Assembly (NCBI RefSeq): GCF_002407065.1
Contig: NZ_CP023564.1
Location: 2,790,001-2,854,000, forward strand
Origin: Brachybacterium ginsengisoli
GTDB taxonomy: Bacteria; Actinomycetota; Actinomycetes; Actinomycetales; Dermabacteraceae
DNA length: 64,000 bases
Reading direction: 5' to 3'
Each line of letters opens with the position of its first letter. The first letter of the stretch is position 1. This document shows, in pieces, positions 1-9,916 of this stretch. The position numbers and the translations under genes were made by a program. The notes under the pieces were generated by a model. The model was given only the letters and a program-made list of their open reading frames with translations, was not told the DNA's origin and made no database searches.

Positions 1-66
1 CGTGGCGATGACGGTGACGACTCCCCCACGCAGGAACGTCGGATCGACACGATCCTCCCCGGCTGA
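1..66 (+). CDS. C-terminal tail of a gene cut by the window edge (tentative)
   Basis: Frame 1 is open from the first base to a TGA at 64-66 and reads as a short polar tail ending ...RRIDTILPG. It would be the last 21 codons of a plus-strand gene that starts outside the window. Only its position just before dtd and the absence of a start in this frame support it. It is too short to assign a family and could be chance. Confidence 0.3.
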   Translation, partial: RGDDGDDSPTQERRIDTILPG

Positions 67-110
67 GCCCGGCCGTCGCCGGGGTCCTGCAGCCTCAGGC
101 GGGGCTGTGC

Positions 111-116
111 CACCAT
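111..116 (+). promoter_or_regulatory. Putative -10 box of a leaderless dtd transcript
   Basis: CACCAT stands exactly six bases before the dtd ATG at 123. This is the spacing of a -10 hexamer whose transcript begins at or next to the start codon. There is no Shine-Dalgarno sequence in between. Confidence 0.4.
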
Positions 117-122
117 CGGGGC

Positions 123-548
123 ATGCGTGCAGTGCTCCAGAGGGTCGACGGTGCCCAGGTCGAGGTCGATGGCGAGGTGGTCGGCGACATCGAGGGCGAG
201 GGACTGCTGGCCCTGGTGGGCGTGACCCACGAGGACGGCCCGGACCAGGTCGCCACCATCGCCCGCAAGATCTGCGAGCTGCGGATCCTCGACGGCGAGC
301 GCTCGGTGCTCGACGCCGGCGCACAGGTGCTCGTCGTCTCCCAGTTCACGCTCTACGGCGATGCGCGCAAGGGGCGGCGGCCGTCATGGAGCGCCGCCGC
401 CCCCGGCCCCCTCGCCGAGCCCCTGGTGGATCAGCTGGTGGAGGCGATCCGTGAGCGCGGGGTCACGGTCGCGACCGGCCGCTTCGGCGCGATGATGCGG
501 GTGGGGCTGACCAACGACGGCCCCTTCACGATCCTGCTCGAGGCCTGA
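123..548 (+). CDS. dtd: D-aminoacyl-tRNA deacylase
   Basis: This 141-residue cytoplasmic enzyme hydrolyses D-amino acids (and glycine from tRNA-Ala) off mischarged tRNAs, a chiral proofreading step. The start MRAVLQRV is the invariant DTD N-terminus. The signature SQFTL motif lies near residue 75. The NDGPFT motif, equivalent to the family NxGPxT cross-subunit Gly-Pro motif, lies near the C-terminus. The length matches the usual 140-150 residues. The ATG at 123 has no ribosome-binding site but follows a -10-like CACCAT. The gene converges on the HAD phosphatase with an 11-base gap. Assignment is firm. Confidence 0.95.
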   Translation: MRAVLQRVDGAQVEVDGEVVGDIEGEGLLALVGVTHEDGPDQVATIARKICELRILDGERSVLDAGAQVLVVSQFTLYGDARKGRRPSWSAAAPGPLAEPLVDQLVEAIRERGVTVATGRFGAMMRVGLTNDGPFTILLEA

Positions 549-559
549 GTCCGGAGCGT

Positions 560-1255
560 TCAGCCCCGCAGCAGCGCGGAGAGCTCCGGGACGGTCTCGG
601 CGACGGGCAGGCCGGAGGCTCGTTCGAGCTCCCCGCCGTATCCCCAGCCCACGAGCACGGCGGGCAGGCCGTGCGCCGCCGCGCCCTCCGCGTCATGGAG
701 CCGGTCCCCCACCATCACGGCGCCGGCCCGCACACGGTCCCCGAGCCGCAGCAGCACGTCCTCGATCACGGCGGCCTTGTCGCGCCGACCCGCGGCGGCA
801 TCGGTGCCGCCGATGAGGTCGAGCTCGTCGGCGAGACCCTGGTTCCGCAGGAGCCGGATCGCCGTGGACTCCGGCTTGTTCGTCGCCACCGCGACCGTGC
901 GGCCCTCGGCGCGCAGGGCGGCGATGAGCTCGCGCATCCCGGGGTACGGGGCGCTGGAGAGCACGCCGTGCTCGAGATAGTGGTCGTTGTACGCCTGTCG
1001 CAGCCGTTCCGCGCGCGCGGCGCTCAGTCCGAGCACTCCGCGGAACGAGTCCGAGAGCGGCGGGCCGATGAACCCCTGGAGGACCTCATCCCCGGGGTGC
1101 TGCTCCCCGCAGACCGCGAAGGCATGGTCGAGGGCGGCGAGGATCCCGGGACCGGACTCGACGATCGTGCCGTCGAGGTCCAGCAGCACCACGGGCACCT
1201 GGCGAAGGTCCGGTGAGGTGGGCAGCGGCGGGGCGGTGTGCGCGGGGACGGCCAT
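560..1255 (-). CDS. HAD-superfamily hydrolase, phosphoglycolate phosphatase-like
   Basis: A 231-residue HAD phosphatase. Motif I DLDGT (Asp26 and Asp28 as nucleophile and acid/base) is followed by a helical cap, by motif II with VATNKP, and by the C-terminal metal-binding [10 protein letters not shown]. Cap position and length fit the Gph/PGP branch, which dephosphorylates small sugar phosphates such as 2-phosphoglycolate. The exact substrate cannot be read from sequence. The first 18 residues are a variable extension before the core. The gene stands alone, divergent from gpm, with TAGGCT six bases before its ATG. Confidence 0.85.
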   Translation of the reverse strand: MAVPAHTAPPLPTSPDLRQVPVVLLDLDGTIVESGPGILAALDHAFAVCGEQHPGDEVLQGFIGPPLSDSFRGVLGLSAARAERLRQAYNDHYLEHGVLSSAPYPGMRELIAALRAEGRTVAVATNKPESTAIRLLRNQGLADELDLIGGTDAAAGRRDKAAVIEDVLLRLGDRVRAGAVMVGDRLHDAEGAAAHGLPAVLVGWGYGGELERASGLPVAETVPELSALLRG

Positions 1256-1261
1256 TCCTCG

Positions 1262-1267
1262 AGCCTA
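1262..1267 (-). promoter_or_regulatory. Putative -10 box, leaderless HAD gene
   Basis: On the minus strand TAGGCT is followed by six bases (CGAGGA) and then the ATG at 1255. Confidence 0.5.
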
Positions 1268-1342
1268 TCCGCGCCGGCGCGGGCCCTGCTGCCCAGGATC
1301 CGCCGGCGCTGGTCCCGACGTGCACCGCCGGGACGCTCCACG

Positions 1343-1348
1343 TACCCT
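1343..1348 (+). promoter_or_regulatory. Putative -10 box, leaderless gpm
   Basis: TACCCT lies six bases (GGGGCC) before the ATG at 1355. It is divergent from the HAD gene promoter about 75 bases away. Confidence 0.5.
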
Positions 1349-1354
1349 GGGGCC

Positions 1355-2101
1355 ATGACCTACACACTCGTGCTGCTCCGCCACGGCGAGAGCGACTGGA
1401 ACGCCAAGAACCTCTTCACCGGCTGGGTCGACGTGGCCCTGACGGAGAAGGGCCGCACGGAGGCCGCCGAGGGCGGCGATCTGCTCAAGGAGGCCGGCAT
1501 CCTGCCGGACGTCGTGCACACCTCCCTGCAGCGCCGCGCCATCATGACCGCGAACCTCGCGCTGGACGCGGCGGACCGCCACTGGATCCCCGTCAAGCGC
1601 GACTGGCGCCTCAACGAGCGCCACTACGGCGCCCTGCAGGGCATGGACAAGGCGGAGATCCGCGAGAAGTACGGCGAGGAGCAGTTCATGGCCTGGCGCC
1701 GCTCCTACGACACCCCGCCGCCCGAGATCGAGTTCGGCTCCGAGTTCTCCCAGGATCAGGACCCGCAGTATGCGGACCTCGGTGACCAGCTGCCGAAGTC
1801 CGAGTGCCTCAAGGACGTCGTCGAGCGCTTCCTGCCGTACTGGGAGGAGGGCATCAAGCCCGACCTCGCCGCCGGGAAGACCGTGCTGATCGCCGCGCAC
1901 GGCAACTCGCTGCGCGCGCTGGTGAAGTACCTCGACGGCATCTCCGACGAGGAGATCTCCGGCCTGAACATCCCCACCGGCCAGCCGCTGGTGTACGAGC
2001 TGGGCGAGGACTTCCAGCCCGTGGAGAAGGGCGGCCGCTACCTCGACCCGGTCGCCGCGAAGGCCGCCGCCGAGGCTGTCGCGAACCAGGGCAGGAAGTG
2101 A
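1355..2101 (+). CDS. gpmA: 2,3-bisphosphoglycerate-dependent phosphoglycerate mutase
   Basis: This enzyme interconverts 3- and 2-phosphoglycerate in glycolysis and gluconeogenesis through a phosphohistidine. The 248-residue product opens with the catalytic LRHGESDWN at about residues 7-15. It has RHYGALQG in the middle and the second histidine in [10 protein letters not shown] near residue 185, all in family order, and the length is typical. The frame is open further upstream, but residues before 1355 match nothing in the family and [11 protein letters not shown] is the normal N-terminus. A perfect 15-bp hairpin terminator follows. Confidence 0.97.
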   Translation: MTYTLVLLRHGESDWNAKNLFTGWVDVALTEKGRTEAAEGGDLLKEAGILPDVVHTSLQRRAIMTANLALDAADRHWIPVKRDWRLNERHYGALQGMDKAEIREKYGEEQFMAWRRSYDTPPPEIEFGSEFSQDQDPQYADLGDQLPKSECLKDVVERFLPYWEEGIKPDLAAGKTVLIAAHGNSLRALVKYLDGISDEEISGLNIPTGQPLVYELGEDFQPVEKGGRYLDPVAAKAAAEAVANQGRK

Positions 2102-2119
2102 GCTGACGCTCCGCCCGCT

Positions 2120-2153
2120 GACGGCGCCCCCACCGCTCGGTGGGGGCGCCGTC
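2120..2153 (+). terminator. Intrinsic terminator after gpmA
   Basis: A perfect 15-bp stem (2120-2134 with 2139-2153, arms GACGGCGCCCCCACC and its complement) closes a four-base GCTC loop 18 bases after the gpmA stop. It is followed by ATGTTTC. Confidence 0.85.
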
Positions 2154-2337
2154 ATGTTTCGGGGCGCACCGCTCCCGCGCGGGAGATCGCCCAGGTCAGA
2201 GACTCCACGACCCACCTCGGGCCGCGTCAGGGATGTCAAGGGGGAGGACTCCCCATCCACCTCGGCACCCTCTCGTGCATAGCGTCGTGACGCCGGTCAC
2301 CCCGGCCACTGCCCCCGACGCCCAGGACGAGGTATCC

Positions 2338-2964
2338 ATGACCACCATCGCTCCCGATCGCAGGACGTTCCTCCGCGCCGTGGGGGTGAGCGCGGCGGCC
2401 GGTCTCGGCACCCTCGCGATCACCCCGCGCGCCTCCGCCGCCGGCGAGAAGGTGCTGCCGACGACCTACCGCGAGCAGCCGAACTTCTTCTACTGCGGTC
2501 CCACCGCGGTCTCCATCGCGCTGAGCGCGAAGGTGACGCCGCCCGGCCTGGACACCCTGGCCGCCGAGCTCGGCACCACCGACAACGGCACGAACTTCGG
2601 TGCCGTCTCCCCCGTGCTCACGAACCGGCTGACCGGGGCGACCTACCGAGATCAGTGGATGGGCGGCACGAGCGCCTCCCCCGCCGATGCGGACCTGCTC
2701 TGGCAGCGCGCGGTCGCCAACGTCGACACCGGCTTCGCGACCGTCTGCAACTGGTGGGTGGTGGCCGGCGAGTACCCGAACTGGGGCGGCAACACGAGCG
2801 ACATCTTCCACTTCGTCACGATCGACGGCTACAACGCCGACGAGCGCTCGCTGCGCATCGCCGATCCGGCCGGCTCCACGCTGAGCAGCACCCTGCCCAG
2901 CCATCACTGGCTGAGCGTCCAGCAGGTCGCGACGTACTGCGCGGGGCGCGGCTACTTCTGGTGA
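2338..2964 (+). CDS. Tat-exported C39-like (papain-fold) cysteine peptidase
   Basis: This 208-residue protein starts with a twin-arginine signal (DRRTFLRAVGV, then an Ala/Gly-rich stretch ending near ASAAGE). The mature part has YCGPTAVSIAL, the nucleophile cysteine motif of the C39 fold. It also has IFHFVTIDGYN with the histidine and ADPAG with the aspartate, the Cys-His-Asp triad in order. Family members cleave bacteriocin leaders or cell-wall peptides, and some bind without cleaving; which applies here is unknown. The ATG at 2338 is chosen because it puts the Tat motif at the N-terminus. Single gene, bounded by terminators. Confidence 0.75.
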   Translation: MTTIAPDRRTFLRAVGVSAAAGLGTLAITPRASAAGEKVLPTTYREQPNFFYCGPTAVSIALSAKVTPPGLDTLAAELGTTDNGTNFGAVSPVLTNRLTGATYRDQWMGGTSASPADADLLWQRAVANVDTGFATVCNWWVVAGEYPNWGGNTSDIFHFVTIDGYNADERSLRIADPAGSTLSSTLPSHHWLSVQQVATYCAGRGYFW

Positions 2965-3015
2965 GGGGCCTCGAGAGCGGCTGAGCCATCCCAGCCGGTC
3001 GCCACGGTCTGGACG

Positions 3016-3053
3016 CCGTCGGCCCCCGAGGATCGCTCCCCGGGGGCCGACGG
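3016..3053. terminator. Bidirectional terminator hairpin
   Basis: A 13-bp perfect stem (3016-3028 with 3041-3053, arm CCGTCGGCCCCCG) lies between two convergent genes: the C39-like peptidase ending at 2964 and the ATPase ending at 3071. Confidence 0.7.
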
Positions 3054-3070
3054 TCTGCGTCGCGGATCGC

Positions 3071-4801
3071 TCAGCGACGGCGACGGGTGCCGAACAGGCT
3101 GCGGGTGATCTCGCGGCCCAGCGCCGTGCCCGCCGAGCGGAGGAAGGACTTCACGGCGGGCTTCTCGAAGAAGCCCTCGTCCTCCTTCGCTGAACGCTCG
3201 GAGCCGCCCTTCGCGCCGTCCTTCGGCTCGGAGGAGGACGCCTTCTCGCCGCCGGAGGCGGCCTTGGCGTCGGCCGAGCCGATCGCCTCCTGATCCTTCG
3301 CGGCGCGGGCGGCGAGGATCTCGTAGGCGGACTCGTTGTCGACGGCGGTGCCGTACTCCTGCTGCAGCGGCGACTTCGCGACCGCGGCGGTGATCGCCTC
3401 GGTGCCGGCGGGCTCCATGGAGGACTCCGGCGCGCGCACGGCGGTGATCGCGACCGGTGTCGGGGTGCCGTCCTCGCTCATCACGGTCACGATCGCCTCA
3501 CCGGTGCCGAGCGCCGGGATGACCTCGACGAGGTCGTGCTCCGAAGTGGGGAAGGTGGAGGCGGTGGCCTTGAGCGCCTTCGCGTCGTCGGGGGTGAAGG
3601 CGCGCAGCGCGTGCTGGACGCGGTTGCCGAGCTGGGCGAGGACGTCCCCGGGGATGTCCTTCGGGGTCTGGGTGATGAAGAAGATGCCCACGCCCTTGGA
3701 GCGGATCAGGCGGACCGTCTGGACCACCTGGTCCTGGAACGCCTTGGAGGCGTCCTTGAACAGCAGGTGCGCCTCGTCGAGGAAGAACACCAGCTTGGGG
3801 ACCTCGCGGTCCCCCACCTCGGGCAGCTCCTGGTACAGCTCGGCGAGCATCCACATCATGAAGGTGGAGAACAGGGCCGGGCGGGAGGCGACGCCGGGCA
3901 GCTCGAGGCACGAGATCATGCCGGTGCCGTCCTCGGCGGTGCGCAGCAGCTTCGCGGTGTCGAAGGCGGGCTCGCCGAAGAACACGTCCGCCCCGGAGGA
4001 CTCGAAGGCGGTGAGGCTGCGCAGGATCACGCCCGCGGTGGCGGAGGAGATCCCTCCGATGCCCTTGAGCTCGTCCTTGCCCTCGTCGGAGGTGAGGAAC
4101 TGGATCAGGGCACGCAGGTCCTTGAGGTCCAGCAGGGCGAGGCCCTGGGCATCGGCGTAGTGGAAGATCAGCCCGAGCGAGGACTCCTGGGTCTCGTTCA
4201 GCTCGAGCACCTTGGACAGCAGCACCGGGCCGAAGTCGCTGACGGTGGTGCGGATCGGCACGCCCTCGCCCTGCCCGCCGAGGGCGAGGAACTCGGTCGG
4301 CGCGGCGCGGGAGACCCACTCCTGGCCGCGGGCGGCGGCCCGGGCGGTGAGCTTCTCGGAGGCGGTGCCGGGCACCGCGATGCCGGAGAGGTCGCCCTTC
4401 ATGTCCGCGACGAACACCGAGGCGCCGGCGAAGGCGGCCTGCTCGGCGATGACCTGCAGGGTGCGGGTCTTGCCGGTGCCGGTCGCGCCGGCGATCAGGC
4501 CGTGCCGGTTCAGCATCCCCACCGAGAGGTTCACGGGGACCGCGGGGTTGGGCTCCTCCCCCTCGAGCATCGCGCCGAGGTGGATCCGGCTGCCCTCGAA
4601 GGCGTAGGCGTCGCGCACGGCGACGGCCGACGGGCTCAGCTCGCCGCCCGCGGGCGCGGCCGGTGCGGCGTCCTCGGCCGGTGCGGCAGGAGCGGCCTCG
4701 GCCGGTGCGTTCTCGGCAGGCGCCGCAGGAGCTGCGTCGGCCGGTGCGGCGTCAGCGGGTGCTGCGGACGCGGCGGCGGTCTCGTCGTTGTTCGTGGTCA
4801 T
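3071..4801 (-). CDS. HerA-like ATPase, DUF853 family
   Basis: A 576-residue P-loop ATPase of the HerA/FtsK group. Walker A GATGTGKT is at about 105-112 and Walker B VFFLDEAHLLF is mid-protein. ITQTPKDIPGDVLAQLGNR is the family's sensor-like region. Members are thought to pump DNA or act as a helicase, but their physiological role is poorly known. Residues 8-52 are almost only Ala, Pro, Asp and Glu in imperfect AAPAD/APAE repeats, a likely disordered tail, and a Lys/Ser/Glu-rich stretch lies near the C-terminus. The start at 4801 follows an AGGAGGAG ribosome-binding site; an upstream in-frame start would add an Arg-rich stretch with no site. Confidence 0.88.
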   Translation of the reverse strand: MTTNNDETAAASAAPADAAPADAAPAAPAENAPAEAAPAAPAEDAAPAAPAGGELSPSAVAVRDAYAFEGSRIHLGAMLEGEEPNPAVPVNLSVGMLNRHGLIAGATGTGKTRTLQVIAEQAAFAGASVFVADMKGDLSGIAVPGTASEKLTARAAARGQEWVSRAAPTEFLALGGQGEGVPIRTTVSDFGPVLLSKVLELNETQESSLGLIFHYADAQGLALLDLKDLRALIQFLTSDEGKDELKGIGGISSATAGVILRSLTAFESSGADVFFGEPAFDTAKLLRTAEDGTGMISCLELPGVASRPALFSTFMMWMLAELYQELPEVGDREVPKLVFFLDEAHLLFKDASKAFQDQVVQTVRLIRSKGVGIFFITQTPKDIPGDVLAQLGNRVQHALRAFTPDDAKALKATASTFPTSEHDLVEVIPALGTGEAIVTVMSEDGTPTPVAITAVRAPESSMEPAGTEAITAAVAKSPLQQEYGTAVDNESAYEILAARAAKDQEAIGSADAKAASGGEKASSSEPKDGAKGGSERSAKEDEGFFEKPAVKSFLRSAGTALGREITRSLFGTRRRR

Positions 4802-4897
4802 GCTCTGGCTCCTCCTGCGTCGGCACGGGCCGACAGGTGCGGTGTCTCGACCCTGGAATCGTAGCGGCATGGATCACATCCCCGGACCGATCGGCAG

Positions 4898-4903
4898 TAC
4901 GGT
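4898..4903 (+). promoter_or_regulatory. Putative -10 box, leaderless acyltransferase
   Basis: TACGGT, then six bases (TCTCCC), then the ATG at 4910. Confidence 0.5.
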
Positions 4904-4909
4904 TCTCCC

Positions 4910-5950
4910 ATGACCGTTCGCCGCAGCCCCCAGCACGAGGTCCTCGGCAATCCGCCGGTCGCCGTGCGCGCCACCTCCTCCCTCTCCCCCGCCGACGTGC
5001 GCGTCATGCTCACGGCGCCGTCGCGGCCCGCGCTGCTGGAGCGTCTCGGGATCATCGGCGAGGACGCCGCGGATCTCGGTCCGCTCGCCGATGCCGCCGC
5101 GGCCGACGAGGAGCTGCTCGCGGAGATCACCACGATCGCGAACGCCCTGCGCTCCGGGGCGGGCCTGGAGGAGACCGCGCTGGACCTCTCCGCCCAGAAG
5201 GAGCGGCACGACGCCCTCCAGCAGCGCCTCGCCCCGGGCGAGGGGCTGCTGCCGATCCTCGCCTTCCTGGTCTCCACCTCGACGGTGCGTGCCTGGCACG
5301 CCACCCGCGGCCTCGACGAGGAGCTCTCCTGGACGGTGCTCGCCGATCTGGGGCAGCAGATGCGCGTGCATCGCCGCGGCACGGACCTGCTCGGCCTCCA
5401 TCAGCTCAACTGGGTCACCGGCAACTGGGCCGGGCGCCTGGTGCACCTGGGTCGCCTGCAGTTCGATCTCAGCCGCCGCCGCGTGGCCCGGCTGGAGCAC
5501 GGCACGGAGCGGACGGGCCCCGACGAGCCCGTGCGCTGGGTGATCGGCACCCACATCCCCGCCATCGGCCCGCTGGATCCGGAGGCGGTCGAGGAGTCCT
5601 TCACCGCGGCCACCGCGTACTTCACCGAGCAGTACGCCGATCTGGGACAGGACCGTCCGGCCGATGCACCGGCCTTCGGCCACGAGTTCACCTGCGACTC
5701 CTGGCTGCTCAGCGGCGAGTTCGAGGAGATCACGGGCCCGGAGTCGAACCTCGCCCGCTTCGCCGCGCTCTGGGAGCGGATCGGCGGCGACCCGCAGGGC
5801 GGCGACGGCGCCCTGTTCTTCGTCTTCGGGAAGCGGCCGCCGGTGGATCCGACCACGCTCCCCCGCCGCACCCGGCTCGAGGCGGGAGTCGCCGAGCGGC
5901 TCGCCGACGGCCGCGGCTGGACCACGGGCAGCGGGCGGCTGCTGCGCTGA
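4910..5950 (+). CDS. Acyltransferase-domain protein (NAT_N plus GNAT_C type)
   Basis: This 346-residue cytoplasmic protein is a helical N-terminal half followed by a C-terminal region with THIPAIGPLDPEAVEESF and HEFTCDSWLLSGEF. From family knowledge, this HIP-x-x-GPL ... C-x-SWLL pattern is the GNAT_C domain paired with an N-terminal NAT_N domain in proteins called acyltransferase-domain proteins. The substrate is unknown and catalysis has not, to my knowledge, been shown. It stands alone and converges on the TetR gene. Start fixed by a leaderless-type -10 at 4898. Confidence 0.7.
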   Translation: MTVRRSPQHEVLGNPPVAVRATSSLSPADVRVMLTAPSRPALLERLGIIGEDAADLGPLADAAAADEELLAEITTIANALRSGAGLEETALDLSAQKERHDALQQRLAPGEGLLPILAFLVSTSTVRAWHATRGLDEELSWTVLADLGQQMRVHRRGTDLLGLHQLNWVTGNWAGRLVHLGRLQFDLSRRRVARLEHGTERTGPDEPVRWVIGTHIPAIGPLDPEAVEESFTAATAYFTEQYADLGQDRPADAPAFGHEFTCDSWLLSGEFEEITGPESNLARFAALWERIGGDPQGGDGALFFVFGKRPPVDPTTLPRRTRLEAGVAERLADGRGWTTGSGRLLR

Positions 5951-5993
5951 TCCTGCGCTCCGTCACGCGCTCGGGCGCGAGGGCTGTCAGGGC

Positions 5994-6650
5994 TCAGAAG
6001 AGCGGATCGTCGGCGTCGTAGCGATCGAGCACCTCGTCGAAGGCGCTCGCGATGTCGATGCCGCGCGACATCGAGACGGAGAAGGCGGTGCGGGTCACCG
6101 CGAAGCCGATCTGCACGCCGAGGGTCGCACGCTCCTGCGCGTCGTCCCCGTCGTAGGCCTCGGTGAGCGCCTCGATCATCTCGGTCTGCACCGAGAGCAG
6201 GTTGCCGGAGGAGAGCGAGTGGAGCTTCGGCTCCTTGGCCATGACCTGCTTCTTGAGGTCCCGGAGGCCTGCATCGAAGGGCGCGGTGGCGACGGCCTCG
6301 CGCATCACCGCGCGGAGGGCCTGCTGGGGACCCACCTCCTCGAGCTGGTGGCGCAGCCGTTCGCCGATCTGCTCCCCGCCCGCGCTGAGCACGCCGATGA
6401 TCGCGGACTCCTTCGTGGACCAGTGGTTGAAGAAGGTGCGGGTGGAGACCCCGGCACGCTGGGCGATCGCCTCCACCGTGACGCCCGAGAGCCCGTGCTC
6501 CAGGACGAGCTCGAGGGCGGCGCGGTGCATGGCGATGCGGGAGTCGCGCTTCTTCCGCTCGCGCAGGCCGAGGCTGGCCTCGGCCTCTCGGCTGTCCTCC
6601 CGCGCATCGATCGCGGGCATGTCCTCGGCGGTGGTGGTCTCGTCGCTCAC
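5994..6650 (-). CDS. TetR/AcrR-family transcriptional regulator
   Basis: A 218-residue repressor-type protein. The helix-turn-helix spans about residues 55-85 (VEAIAQRAGVSTRTFFNHW), the conserved TetR DNA-reading region, followed by an all-helical ligand-binding half. It is divergent from a DHA2 efflux pump, and a 32-base palindrome between them is the obvious operator, so it very probably represses the pump and itself and is released by a pump substrate. The GTG at 6650 is chosen because TACGAT lies six bases upstream. A longer reading frame would run through the operator and is unlikely. Confidence 0.88.
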   Translation of the reverse strand: MSDETTTAEDMPAIDAREDSREAEASLGLRERKKRDSRIAMHRAALELVLEHGLSGVTVEAIAQRAGVSTRTFFNHWSTKESAIIGVLSAGGEQIGERLRHQLEEVGPQQALRAVMREAVATAPFDAGLRDLKKQVMAKEPKLHSLSSGNLLSVQTEMIEALTEAYDGDDAQERATLGVQIGFAVTRTAFSVSMSRGIDIASAFDEVLDRYDADDPLF

Positions 6651-6656
6651 GGGACC

Positions 6657-6662
6657 ATCGTA
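6657..6662 (-). promoter_or_regulatory. Putative -10 box, leaderless tetR-type gene
   Basis: Minus-strand TACGAT, six bases (GGTCCC), then the GTG at 6650. The operator lies 20 bases further upstream, so bound repressor would cover the -35 region. Confidence 0.55.
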
Positions 6663-6682
6663 GGTCCGACACATCACAAAAT

Positions 6683-6714
6683 CTGCACTGAGTGAAATAG
6701 TGCATTCACTGCAG
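6683..6714. promoter_or_regulatory. TetR operator palindrome
   Basis: A 32-base imperfect palindrome with outer arms CTGCACTGAGTG and its near-complement CATTCACTGCAG around a short AT-richer centre. Nine of the outer twelve base pairs or more match. It sits between the divergent regulator and efflux-pump genes and is unusually AT-rich for the window. Confidence 0.75.
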
Positions 6715-6725
6715 GTGTTCGTTAG

Positions 6726-8573
<1,848 letters not shown>

Positions 8574-8603
8574 TCACCGGGACGCTCGGGACGAGCACCG
8601 CAC

Positions 8604-8645
8604 AGGCCCGACGGCCCCTGCCGAGCGCAGGGGCCCGTCGGGCCT
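8604..8645 (+). terminator. Terminator after the efflux gene
   Basis: A 17-bp stem with one bulged base (8604-8620 with 8628-8645) around a seven-base loop, ending in CCTTCTC, 31 bases after the MFS stop. Confidence 0.75.
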
Positions 8646-8694
8646 TCTCGATCTCGGGACGATCTCCTCGCCGGACGCCCGCACGGCGACGTGG

Positions 8695-8700
8695 AACGAT
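8695..8700 (+). promoter_or_regulatory. Putative -10 box, leaderless GNAT gene
   Basis: AACGAT, six bases (GGGCAG), then the GTG at 8707. Confidence 0.4.
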
Positions 8701-8706
8701 GGGCAG

Positions 8707-9783
8707 GTGCTGCTCTCGGATCACTTCCCGCCCTCCCTGCCCGCCGCCCTCGCCTCCCGGCTCCCCGGGGAGGAGGACGTCGCGCCGCTCGCCGCGCTCC
8801 TCACCGCGGATCAGCGCACCCACACCCCGGGGGCGGAGGTCACCGAGGACGCCCTGCGCTCACGCCTGGTCGGCCTGCGCTCGTGGGCACGGCGACAGGT
8901 CGTCGTGGTCCCTGCCGCGACCGACGGCTCCGCGACCGACGCGCCGCCGGTCGCCTGGATCTCGATCGAGGACCGCGCCGCGGGCCGCTCCGACGTGCAG
9001 TGGGCGGTCGCCCGGGACCTGCCGGACCGGGACGCGGTCGCCGCCGCGCTGCTGGACTGGGCCGATGAGGCCGGAGGCTCCTTCGCCCGGCACCGCGGCG
9101 TTCCCACCACGCAGCTCGATGCGACCGCGAACTCCCTGGACACCGATCGTTCCCGCCTGCTCGCGGCCGCCGGCTACGAGCACGTGCGCACCTGGCTGCA
9201 CATGCGCCGTCCCGTCCAGGCGGAGGAGGCGAGCTCCCTGCCCGCGCCGCGTGCGGGCACCCGGGTGCGACGCGTCCACCTCCATCCCTCGGGCCTCCCC
9301 GTCGCGCAGGACGTCACCACCGTGCACCGCATGCTCGAGGAGTCCTTCGCCGACCACTGGGGCTCCTACCGCGAGTCCTTCGCGGAGTTCGTCCAGCGCC
9401 TGGTCGAGGTCCCGCAGGAGGCCGACTGGGACCACTGGTGGATCGCGGAGGTGGAGCGCGAGGGCCGCTGGCTGCCCGCCGGTGGGCTCGTCGCGGCGCG
9501 CCAGGGCCCGCGCGACGGTCTGGGCGAGGGCACCTATCTGGAGTACCTCGGGGTGCATCGCAGCGCCCGTGGTCATGGCGTGGCGAAGTCGCTGCTGCGC
9601 GCCGCCTTCGCCGATGCCGCCCGCCGCGGTCGCACCCGGGTGGAGCTCGAGGTGGATGCCGACTCCCCCACCGGGGCCGACGGCCTCTACGAGGCGATGG
9701 GTTTCACGACCTTCGAGCAGACACAGACCTGGCATGCGCGCGCCGAGGCCCACCCCTCGCGCCTGCTCGAGCCGCCGGCCTGA
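8707..9783 (+). CDS. GNAT-family N-acetyltransferase
   Basis: A 358-residue cytoplasmic acetyltransferase. The C-terminal domain holds the acetyl-CoA pyrophosphate-binding motif A (LEYLGVHRSARGHGVAKSLL, near 280-300) and ends with the EAMGF strand of the fold. The N-terminal half looks like a degenerate second GNAT domain, so a tandem GNAT protein like MshD-type enzymes is possible, though I cannot show that substrate. The GTG start at 8707 is the only start in frame with an upstream -10. Monocistronic, converging on guaA. Confidence 0.8.
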   Translation: MLLSDHFPPSLPAALASRLPGEEDVAPLAALLTADQRTHTPGAEVTEDALRSRLVGLRSWARRQVVVVPAATDGSATDAPPVAWISIEDRAAGRSDVQWAVARDLPDRDAVAAALLDWADEAGGSFARHRGVPTTQLDATANSLDTDRSRLLAAAGYEHVRTWLHMRRPVQAEEASSLPAPRAGTRVRRVHLHPSGLPVAQDVTTVHRMLEESFADHWGSYRESFAEFVQRLVEVPQEADWDHWWIAEVEREGRWLPAGGLVAARQGPRDGLGEGTYLEYLGVHRSARGHGVAKSLLRAAFADAARRGRTRVELEVDADSPTGADGLYEAMGFTTFEQTQTWHARAEAHPSRLLEPPA

Positions 9784-9834
9784 GGCGCCGCGTCCCTCGG
9801 CCCTCCCGCCGCCCCGGCGCAACGTCCCGGATGT

Positions 9835-9877
9835 GACAGAGGTGGGGGAATCGACCCTCGATCACCCCACCTCTGTC
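9835..9877. terminator. Nested bidirectional terminator between GNAT gene and guaA
   Basis: A 13-bp outer stem (9835-9847 with 9865-9877, arm GACAGAGGTGGGG) encloses an inner 5-bp stem ATCGA/TCGAT with a CCC loop. It lies between convergent genes and can act in both directions. Confidence 0.75.
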
Positions 9878-9916
9878 GCTCTCGCCGGGGCCTGAGCATT
9901 CAGGCCGGGCGGGAGG

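Noticed and set aside
2-454. Alternative plus-strand frame at the left edge overlapping dtd
   Set aside because: Arg/Pro/Gly-rich shadow; the dtd frame carries all motifs.
2154-2337. Possible riboswitch before the C39-like gene
   Set aside because: I looked for ydaO-like and other conserved cores and found no convincing match; only weak promoter-like sequence.
8707-9783. MshD (mycothiol synthase) assignment for the GNAT protein
   Set aside because: Tandem GNAT layout is suggestive, but I see no specific residues that prove the mycothiol substrate.
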